Shown: positions 1 to 5,559 of the stretch, piece by piece
Numbering within the stretch: the stretch's first letter is position 1
How the letters are laid out: every line of letters begins with the position of its first letter
NCBI GenBank assembly: GCA_019113665.1
Contig: DXGW01000192.1
Span: forward strand, 1 to 7,142
DNA from: Candidatus Alistipes excrementipullorum
Lineage (GTDB): Bacteria; Bacteroidota; Bacteroidia; Bacteroidales; Rikenellaceae
Reading direction: 5' to 3'
DNA length: 7,142 bases
Notes under the pieces: generated by a model
The model's input: the letters and a program-made list of their open reading frames with translations, nothing else
Database searches by the model: none
What the model was told of the DNA's origin: nothing
Program-made: the position numbers and the translations under genes

Positions 1-1
1 C

Positions 2-214
2 TTCATCGCACTGCTCAATACGGTCATCTCGCTCTACTACTACCTGCTGATCGTCAAGGCGATGTTCATCACTCCGAGTGACGAGCCGATAGCCGCTTTC
101 CGCAGCGATACCTGTACGCGCATCAGTCTGGCCCTGTGCATGGCCGGCGTACTGCTGCTGGGTGTTGTAAGCGCCGTCTACGACGGAATCAACGCCCTCT
201 CATTCGGACTATGA
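2..214 (+). CDS. nuoN: NADH-quinone oxidoreductase subunit N, C-terminal fragment
   Basis: This is the last 70 residues of NuoN, an antiporter-like membrane subunit of respiratory complex I that takes part in proton translocation in the inner membrane. The fragment is open from the window edge (base 1 belongs to the preceding codon) to a TGA at 212-214. It begins FIALLNTVISLYYYLLIVKA, which matches the conserved NuoN stretch where a helix with 'NxxISLYYY' is followed by a lysine and 'MF'. A second hydrophobic helix (LALCMAGVLLLGVVSAV) follows and the protein ends SFGL, as expected for the final helix of the subunit. NuoN is normally the last gene of the nuo operon, and the strong terminator 17 bases after the stop agrees with that. 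The N-terminal part lies outside the window. NuoM and NuoL are paralogues, but the short tail and last-gene position favour NuoN. Confidence 0.88.
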   Translation, partial: FIALLNTVISLYYYLLIVKAMFITPSDEPIAAFRSDTCTRISLALCMAGVLLLGVVSAVYDGINALSFGL

Positions 215-230
215 TCCGGAAGAATCGGTC

Positions 231-269
231 AAAGAGGCGCAATCCCTACTGGTTGCGTCTCTTTTTTTG
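231..269. terminator. Rho-independent terminator of the nuo operon, possibly bidirectional
   Basis: AGAGGCGCAA (233-242) pairs with TTGCGTCTCT (253-262), with one G-U pair. Two more pairs close the stem toward a loop of about six bases, and two A-T pairs can extend its base. A run of seven T follows directly on the plus strand. It starts 17 bases after the nuoN stop. The minus strand shows an A-tract before the same stem and only a short T-run after it, so it could also end a convergent minus-strand transcript, less efficiently. Confidence 0.87.
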
Positions 270-529
270 TGCGGCCGATGACCGTATTTTCACTTGTACC
301 CGCTCGACATACTGCTGCGTGCGCTCCTTGCAGACCTTGCGCTGGGCGCCGTAGGGCTTGCAGACCCCCATCTTGAAGGTATTATGGCGGCTGTTCAGCC
401 GGATGTTCCACGGCCGTCCGTCGCGGACGAGCGTGCAGCTCGTCGGTAGGTGCGGCGACAGACACGGTGCCGGGCATTGCCCTCCTGTCTCTTCCTCTTG
501 CGCTCGATGCAGACCGCCTCGCCGGTCAT
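246..529 (-). pseudogene. Frame-disrupted small basic protein gene, convergent with nuoN (unidentified)
   Basis: I do not recognise this protein, and no intact gene is present, but two minus-strand segments in different frames look coding. The first runs from an ATG at 527-529 to about 446 (MTGEAVCIERKRKRQEG...). My hand count over its 28 codons gives GC of 57, 54 and 86 percent at codon positions 1, 2 and 3. The second, read from about 431 down to a TAG at 246-248 (LVRDGRPWNIRLNSRHN...), gives 58, 42 and 91 percent over 43 codons (303-431). That gradient is typical of real genes in GC-rich bacteria. The two frames differ by one base, as after a 1-base deletion, and the join falls on an inverted repeat at 426-444. 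The joined product would be about 95 residues, very basic, with scattered cysteines and no signal peptide. Its stop lies inside the nuoN terminator. It may be a decayed gene, a sequencing error in a hairpin, or chance. Nothing else is seen between 270 and 586. Confidence 0.4.
426..444. repeat. Perfect 7-bp inverted repeat with 5-base loop
   Basis: GACGAGC (426-432) and GCTCGTC (438-444) are exact reverse complements around GTGCA. The hairpin lies where the coding signal of the minus strand changes frame. It has no T-tract, so it does not look like a terminator. Confidence 0.6.
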
Positions 530-586
530 CGGCCGGGCCTTTTGTCCTTCGGATCGCCAATATGCCGTTTTTCGTATTTTTTTGCG

Positions 587-594
587 TATATTTG
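587..594 (+). promoter_or_regulatory. Bacteroidetes-type -7 promoter box for the 618-1016 gene
   Basis: TATATTTG fits the Bacteroidetes primary sigma factor consensus TAnnTTTG exactly. It is preceded by an AT-rich, T-tract stretch (568-583), which stands out in a GC-rich region. I see no clean -33 TTTG at the usual distance. Transcription would start near position 600, leaving a leader of under 20 bases before the ATG at 618. Confidence 0.6.
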
Positions 595-617
595 TGAGCA
601 GAGAGATCCCCCGGCCC

Positions 618-1016
618 ATGAAAAGAATTGTTCCCGCAACTGTTTTTGTACTCCTTGCCGCATTTTTGTCCATGCCTGTCTGCAGTGCGTGCAGTGCTAA
701 ACCTCCGAAGGCCAAGAAGTCATATTATATGGTATCCGTTACCAAACGGGTTAAGGACCCGAACGACCCGACTCTTGTGGGTAAAGGGATCAAGGGTGCA
801 GACATAATCCTTATAATCGAAGGCGATACTCTTCGTGACAAATCGACATATGATATGACCTATTTCAAGGATCTGACGGTCGGGTCCAAGGGGACGCTTA
901 TAGTGTCGAAAGAGGGGTATCAGACCGTGACCAGGGAGGTAGAGGTGCTCGAAAATCCGATTTATGACGACGTGCTGATATTCCCGGTCGGCATGGAGCA
1001 GGACAGACCTAATTGA
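618..1016 (+). CDS. Small exported protein of unknown function, possible lipoprotein
   Basis: This encodes 132 residues. I chose the ATG at 618 because it opens a clear signal peptide (MKRIVPATVFVLLAAFLSMP) and lies just downstream of the TATATTTG box; reading further upstream gives only non-coding-like sequence. Cysteines at residues 22 and 25 follow the hydrophobic core. Neither sits in a classical lipobox (MPVC, CSAC), so lipid attachment is possible but uncertain. After a Lys/Pro-rich linker, residues 55-110 look like one small beta-sandwich: alternating hydrophobic strands (ADIILIIEGD, GTLIVSKEGYQTVTREVEV) with a 'KEGYQT' turn, reminiscent of carboxypeptidase-regulatory-like or PEGA domains. 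That resemblance is by eye only. It uses more A/T-ending codons than the neighbouring large gene. The next gene also begins with a carboxypeptidase-regulatory-like domain, so an envelope partnership is conceivable. A function cannot be assigned. Confidence 0.78.
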   Translation: MKRIVPATVFVLLAAFLSMPVCSACSAKPPKAKKSYYMVSVTKRVKDPNDPTLVGKGIKGADIILIIEGDTLRDKSTYDMTYFKDLTVGSKGTLIVSKEGYQTVTREVEVLENPIYDDVLIFPVGMEQDRPN

Positions 1017-1036
1017 TCCTCCGGCAATTTATGGCA

Positions 1037-1084
1037 CAGGGCCTTGCGGCTCGGCGTAACACACTCCGCAAGGCCCTGCCTTTA
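1037..1084 (+). terminator. Terminator-like hairpin after the 618-1016 gene
   Basis: CAGGGCCTTGCGG (1037-1049) and CCGCAAGGCCCTG (1066-1078) form a perfect 13-bp stem around a 16-base loop, starting 21 bases after the preceding stop. The T-run that follows is poor (CCTTTAAG), so termination may be incomplete. The hairpin could instead act as an attenuator or RNA-stabilising element between this gene and the OMP gene at 1120. I found no good TAnnTTTG box between the hairpin and that gene. Confidence 0.6.
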
Positions 1085-1119
1085 AGAGAAAACACTATTC
1101 TAACCGACCCCGATTGAAG

Positions 1120-4008
1120 ATGAACGGATTGAGAGCCATATTGACGTTCGTGCTGCTGCTTACGGTGGCCGCTGCCACGGCGCAGCGGACGGAGATGGTG
1201 TCGGAGCCCGATTCCGTCGAAGTGCGGAAACCGCTCCCTGCGAAAAAAAAACAGGTCTCCCTTGCCGGATATGTCTACATGGATAACAGCGATAATCTCC
1301 GTGCTGACGGTTTGGTATATAGTGAGGTAGTGAACGGAGCCGTCGTGGGGTTGTGCATGGCTGCCGATACGCTCTATACGACTACCGACGCGCAGGGCGG
1401 TTTTCTCTTCCGCCGTGTTCCTGCCGGCGACGCCGTGATTACGGTCGAGCACCTCTCGATCGAGCCTTACAGCAAGCGCATCACCATCGATCCCAAGAAT
1501 CCCAATGTGTTCCTTACGGTTCAGGAGCGCAGCGTCGAGATCGAGAAGGTCGAGGTCGAGGGGCGTGTCCCGGTCTATGTCATGTCGGGCGACACGATCA
1601 AGTACAACGTTGCGGCTACGCAGAAACTCGCCGAGGGCGACATGGCGGGCGATGTCATGTCGCGTCTGCCCGGAGTTACGGTCGGTGACGGCGGCTTCAA
1701 GGTCCTCGGCAAGAGTGTGGACAAGGCCTATGTGGACAGCCGGCTGATTTTCGGCGACAACCCGATGAACGCGCTGCAGTACCTTGCGGCCAGCGACATC
1801 ATCAGCATCAAGGTTTACGACCAGCCTACCATCGGCGAGCGCCTGAGCAATGTCAAGACGGGCGAGACCGAACGCGTGATCGACATCGAGACGCGCAGCA
1901 AGCTGAAGTTCGCCGTTGCGGGACATGCGCTGGCCTCGTACGGCCGCAATTTCGAGACGTTGGGCGATGTTACCGACAACCGTTACGGCGGCGGTGTTAC
2001 GGCCAACTACTTCTCGGAGATGACGCAGGTCATGGGCAACGGATACTACAATAACATGAACCGCACCTCGAACGAGTTGAAAAATACGGTGTCGATCAAC
2101 AACATATCGCCCGAATACAACCAGACCGGATATGCCGGCATACAGGCCGTGCGCAAGTTCGGCGATCCGGAACTGGGCCGTTCGTTGTCGATGAGCTACA
2201 GCTACGGCAACGACAAGGGCCGTTCCGAGAACGATACGGAGCAGAGTTATGTCCCCGACGGAGATTATCTGCTGCGTGAGTACAACTCCTCGGTACGTGC
2301 GCGCACCAAACGCGATGCCCACAACGTGAGGGTCGACTGGCGCAGCTTCGACGTGAAGTGGCTGCCGTCGCTGTCGTTCGATTTTTCGCGCTCGACATCG
2401 GGTTACGAGAAGTTCAGCGACATGAAGCAGCTGTTCCAGCCTGCGTCCGGTGACGACATGGTCTCCGAGTCGGTGGCGCAGCGCGCCGTCGACGACGGCG
2501 AGTCGTACAAGTACGGTGTGATGGTGTCGAAGAGCATCAATCTCGGCAAGAACGCCAGCGTGTGGGTTCAGGCTTCGGGCAATTTCGGTTCCGACACCGG
2601 CAGCAGCATACAGCGCGACTCCACGGCCTCGACCGGCGTGGCGGAGACCTACCTGACCGATGCCATCGGCCGTTACCGCAGTGCCAATGCCATGATGAAT
2701 CTGCATATCAAAACCGGTGACAAGACTTCGCTTACCGTCAGATACGACTTCAATTACAACTACAGCCGTCGCCGCCAGTTGAGGTATGCCGATGCCATTG
2801 CCGAAGCCAACCTCGACGCACCGACCAGCAGTAACTATACCGACAACAGCCTGACGCACCGTCCGGGAGTCTCGCTGTTGTACGACCAGCAGCGTCTGAA
2901 CATCGGCCTTGACCTAAGCATCGCCACACAGCGTCAGGACCGTACGCTGCCTACGGACCTGCGTCTTCGTAAAAACTACATGGCCCTGCTTCCGTCGGTG
3001 ATATGGACCATCTGCAAGAAGATGCATTCACGTACTTTCCTGATGTTGATAACCAATGCGATGATGCCTTCGGTCGAACAGCTCAATACGCGTCTCGACA
3101 CGTCGAACCCGCTCTTCGTCAGCAGCGGAAATCCCGATCTGCGCCAAAGCCGGTTGTACAGCATGATGCTCAGCGGACAGTACATGTTGGGCAAGGGACA
3201 CATGCTTGAGCTGTTGGCCAATGCCTCGACGACCGTGAACGGTATTGTCTCCCGCTCGGAACTCTATGTCGAGGGCGGTACGATCGATGGTTATGACTAC
3301 CAGATGATGCCCGGCGCCACGTACACCACCTACTCCAACGTAAACGGTACGGTCAATGCCGACGTGAAGGTGGGTTACTGGTGCAACATCAACCCGTTGA
3401 AACTTGCCTTCCGTACGTCGGTGAAGTATGAGTTTTCCCGTACGCCGTCCTATATCGATGGCGTGCTGAACTACGCACTTACACACCGGCCCTCGGTACT
3501 GGTATCGTTCAAGAGCAACTTCTCGCGCAACATACGTTTCTCGATACAGACCAATACGCGATACTCGAACGTCCGGAACAGCCGTTACGAGAATGTCGAA
3601 TATCTCGACCAGTCGGTGCAGGTGACCTCGTCCAACGACTTCGCCAAGCGATTCTTCATCAACATCTCCTACCTCTATTCGTTGCGGTACCCCTTGCACA
3701 ACCTTTCCAACCGCATCGAAACCCATTCGCTCAATGCCGTTGCCGGTGTAAGGTTCCTGCGGGGCAACAGAGCGAGCCTGAGCATCGCCTGCTACGATAT
3801 TCTCAACAGCGCGTCGGCCTTCAAGACCTCCGTGGCGCAGAACTATACGCTGACGACCTTCTCGCCGACGTTCAGCCGCTACTGGGTCATCGACTTCAGT
3901 TTCCGGTTCAATACGACCGAAGGCCGCCGCGGTTCGACCGTGTCGACATCGGGACGTTCGATGAATACCGGCAGCCGTTTCGAAAACAGGTCATATATGG
4001 TCTATTGA
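1120..4008 (+). CDS. Outer-membrane beta-barrel protein (OMP_b-brl / TonB-receptor-like) with N-terminal carboxypeptidase-regulatory-like domain
   Basis: This encodes 962 residues from the ATG at 1120. A TTG two codons earlier is in frame but unlikely. A signal peptide (MNGLRAILTFVLLLTVAAAT, cut near residue 21) is followed by a carboxypeptidase-regulatory-like beta-sandwich at about 45-135, with the 'TDAQGGFLFRRVPAGD' strand pattern. A plug-like region at about 140-260 carries the family signature 'SGDTIKYNVAA...DVMSRLPGVTV'. The rest is a barrel rich in alternating aromatic and polar residues. Near residues 645-675 it has the typical 'PSVEQLNTRLDTSNPLFVSSGNPDL'-type segment, where family members usually read S/T-N-P-L...G-N-P-x-L. 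The last clear strand (YWVIDFSFRFN) is followed by a Ser/Thr/Arg-rich tail of about 30 residues. No TonB box is obvious and no SusD gene follows, so a glycan SusC role is not supported. Transport or an outer-membrane structural role is inferred; the substrate is unknown. Confidence 0.85.
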   Translation: MNGLRAILTFVLLLTVAAATAQRTEMVSEPDSVEVRKPLPAKKKQVSLAGYVYMDNSDNLRADGLVYSEVVNGAVVGLCMAADTLYTTTDAQGGFLFRRVPAGDAVITVEHLSIEPYSKRITIDPKNPNVFLTVQERSVEIEKVEVEGRVPVYVMSGDTIKYNVAATQKLAEGDMAGDVMSRLPGVTVGDGGFKVLGKSVDKAYVDSRLIFGDNPMNALQYLAASDIISIKVYDQPTIGERLSNVKTGETERVIDIETRSKLKFAVAGHALASYGRNFETLGDVTDNRYGGGVTANYFSEMTQVMGNGYYNNMNRTSNELKNTVSINNISPEYNQTGYAGIQAVRKFGDPELGRSLSMSYSYGNDKGRSENDTEQSYVPDGDYLLREYNSSVRARTKRDAHNVRVDWRSFDVKWLPSLSFDFSRSTSGYEKFSDMKQLFQPASGDDMVSESVAQRAVDDGESYKYGVMVSKSINLGKNASVWVQASGNFGSDTGSSIQRDSTASTGVAETYLTDAIGRYRSANAMMNLHIKTGDKTSLTVRYDFNYNYSRRRQLRYADAIAEANLDAPTSSNYTDNSLTHRPGVSLLYDQQRLNIGLDLSIATQRQDRTLPTDLRLRKNYMALLPSVIWTICKKMHSRTFLMLITNAMMPSVEQLNTRLDTSNPLFVSSGNPDLRQSRLYSMMLSGQYMLGKGHMLELLANASTTVNGIVSRSELYVEGGTIDGYDYQMMPGATYTTYSNVNGTVNADVKVGYWCNINPLKLAFRTSVKYEFSRTPSYIDGVLNYALTHRPSVLVSFKSNFSRNIRFSIQTNTRYSNVRNSRYENVEYLDQSVQVTSSNDFAKRFFINISYLYSLRYPLHNLSNRIETHSLNAVAGVRFLRGNRASLSIACYDILNSASAFKTSVAQNYTLTTFSPTFSRYWVIDFSFRFNTTEGRRGSTVSTSGRSMNTGSRFENRSYMVY

Positions 4009-4023
4009 CGGTTGCCGGTATGG

Positions 4024-4067
4024 TACGGAAAAGCCCGTTTCATATCTATGAAACGGGCTTTTCCGTA
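4024..4067. terminator. Bidirectional terminator between convergent OMP and efflux genes
   Basis: A perfect 20-bp inverted repeat (4024-4043 with 4048-4067) closes on a 4-base loop, ATCT. The inner stem AGCCCGTTTCAT...ATGAAACGGGCT is flanked by AAAA on one side and TTTT on the other, so each strand shows a GC-rich stem followed by a T-tract. It lies 15 bases after the stop of the plus-strand OMP gene and 19 bases past the stop of the minus-strand channel gene, so it serves both. Confidence 0.88.
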
Positions 4068-4086
4068 TTTCTGCTGTTGTCTTCCG

Positions 4087-5559
4087 TTATTCTTCGGCGG
4101 TTTTCTGTTTGGGCTTGCCGGAGGTTTTCTCCTTGCCGGCCTTGTCAGCCTTGCCGGCCGTATCGTCCGTCTGCGGCTCCATCTCCCAGCCGCCGCCCAA
4201 CGCCTTGTAGAGCTGTACGATGGCGAGGTGTTCGTCGCGCACGGCGTTGCTAAGCCCGATTTGCGCCTCGAAATAGCGGCGCTGGGCGTCGAGCACGTCG
4301 ATATAGTTGATGCTTCCGCCGCGATACTGCAGATGGGCCAGTAACACGTACTTGCGGGCGGCGTCACGCAGGTTCTCCTTCAGTTGGGCGGTGCGATGTA
4401 TGTTGCGCAGCGTGACGACGGCATCGTCCACCTCCTTGAACGCTTCGAGGACCTTCTTCTCGTATGCGAGCCGTGCCTGGTCGTATTCGGCTATCGCGGC
4501 CCTGTATTTGGCCTGCTTGCGGCCGAATCCGAATATCGGGGAGGCAAGCGTGCCCGCCACGTACGAGAACGGCGACTGGAAGAACCCTTTAAGCCCGTCG
4601 TTCTCAAGACCGCCCGTGAGGTTGAACGTCAGCCGCGGGAAACGGTCGGCGTAGGCTATGCCGACTCCGGCCATCGATGCGCGGAGCTTCTGCTCGGATT
4701 CGCGTATGTCGGGACGGCGCTGCAGCAGTTCCGAAGGTAGTCCTATCGGCAGGTTGTCGGGCAGTTCGACGTCTATGTCCATCTCGCTGCGGTCGACATG
4801 AATATCGGGATATTCGCCCATGAGCAGGCCGATGGCGTTCTCGGTTATCTCGATGCGGCGTTCGAGGTCCGGTATCAGCGCGGCTGTCGTGGCGTACTCC
4901 ACCTTTGCCTGCTGGAAGACCGTCTCGGAGGTGAGTCCTCCCTCGAAACGCAACTTTGCCTGGGTGACGCCCTCGTCGCGCGTGACAAGCGTGCGGCGCA
5001 CGATCGTCAGCTCGTTGTCGAGGGCCATCAGCGTGAAGTATGCCGTAGCTACTTCGGCGATGAGCGTCATGCGCATGGCGCGCTGCTGTTCGACCGATGC
5101 CATGTATTCGGCTCCGGCCTTGCGCTTGGCCCAGCGCAGGTTGCCCCACAGGTCGAGCTCCCAGCTCAACGTGACCTTCGCGCCCATTTCGGGGTCGCGC
5201 ACCGACTTGCTGTCGTAATAGTCGTTGGTCTCGTTGTTGGCGTAGACGCCGGTGCTCAGGTTCGGCAGACGCTGGGCCTTGTCTATACGGTAGAGTTGAC
5301 GCATCTGTTCGACGCGGGCTGCAGCGGCGAGCATGTCCTTGTTGTTTTCGAGAGTGCGTTCTATTATGCGGCAAAGCGTCGTGTCGCCATAGAACTTCCA
5401 CCATTCGACGTCGGCTATCGTGAGCGAGTCGCTGTGTCCGGTGCTGATCTGTTCGGGCAGGTTGAGCTCGGGATCCTTGCACTTGCGCACGGCCGAGCAC
5501 GAGACCGAAAGAACCGCCGCCGAGAGCAGCAGGACTGTTATGACATGTATGCGTTTCAT
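4087..5559 (-). CDS. TolC/OprM-type outer-membrane efflux factor (NodT family), possible lipoprotein
   Basis: This 490-residue protein is the outer-membrane channel of a tripartite efflux pump. It has a signal peptide with a lipoprotein-like cleavage site (VLSVSC, Cys21), as in CusC/OprM-type factors. The two TolC-family repeats lie at about 50-245 and 275-455. Visible signatures are 'WWKFYGDTTL' (53-62), 'ELDLWGNLR' (134-142), the between-repeat motif 'LPSELLQRRPDIRESEQ' (274-290) followed by 'ADRFPRLTFNLTGG' (304-317), and 'GGSINYIDVLDAQR' (414-427). Length and layout match the NodT family up to about residue 458. An unusual Lys/Glu/Thr-rich tail of some 27 residues follows. The start ATG at 5557-5559 overlaps the stop of the upstream pump gene as ATGA, so translation is probably coupled and both come from one minus-strand transcript ending at 4024-4067. 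The substrate cannot be told from this subunit. Confidence 0.94.
   Translation of the reverse strand: MKRIHVITVLLLSAAVLSVSCSAVRKCKDPELNLPEQISTGHSDSLTIADVEWWKFYGDTTLCRIIERTLENNKDMLAAAARVEQMRQLYRIDKAQRLPNLSTGVYANNETNDYYDSKSVRDPEMGAKVTLSWELDLWGNLRWAKRKAGAEYMASVEQQRAMRMTLIAEVATAYFTLMALDNELTIVRRTLVTRDEGVTQAKLRFEGGLTSETVFQQAKVEYATTAALIPDLERRIEITENAIGLLMGEYPDIHVDRSEMDIDVELPDNLPIGLPSELLQRRPDIRESEQKLRASMAGVGIAYADRFPRLTFNLTGGLENDGLKGFFQSPFSYVAGTLASPIFGFGRKQAKYRAAIAEYDQARLAYEKKVLEAFKEVDDAVVTLRNIHRTAQLKENLRDAARKYVLLAHLQYRGGSINYIDVLDAQRRYFEAQIGLSNAVRDEHLAIVQLYKALGGGWEMEPQTDDTAGKADKAGKEKTSGKPKQKTAEE
4131..4159. repeat. Short direct repeat inside the channel's Lys-rich tail
   Basis: CCTTGCCGGCC occurs at 4131-4141 and again at 4149-4159, an 18-base period that keeps the reading frame. 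It encodes the repeated AGKADKAGKE-type stretch near the C-terminus of the channel protein. A related copy, CTTGCCGG, sits at 4124-4131. It looks like an in-frame duplication that lengthened the tail. Confidence 0.5.

Noticed and set aside
270..586. Possible structured RNA gene (RNase P RNA, tmRNA, SRP RNA) in the nuoN-downstream gap
   Set aside because: I looked for core motifs of these RNAs on both strands and found none. The codon-position GC bias on the minus strand is better explained by former or disrupted protein coding.
450..617. Upstream in-frame extension of the small exported protein
   Set aside because: The extension would bury the signal peptide internally and would run across the promoter box at 587-594. 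The ATG at 618 gives a normal signal peptide.
1009..2859. A 616-codon open frame on the minus strand opposite the OMP gene
   Set aside because: Its Val/Ala/His/Arg-rich product shows no domain pattern. It is the expected antisense shadow of a GC-ending-codon gene, and the plus strand has a clear signal peptide, plug and barrel.
1120..4008. SusC of a polysaccharide-utilisation locus
   Set aside because: No SusD gene, glycoside hydrolase or hybrid regulator is adjacent. The next genes are convergent efflux genes, and the plug signature fits the OMP_b-brl type better.
4604..5500. A 298-codon minus-strand frame inside the efflux channel gene
   Set aside because: It is an Arg/His-rich shifted frame of the TolC-like gene with no recognisable pattern.
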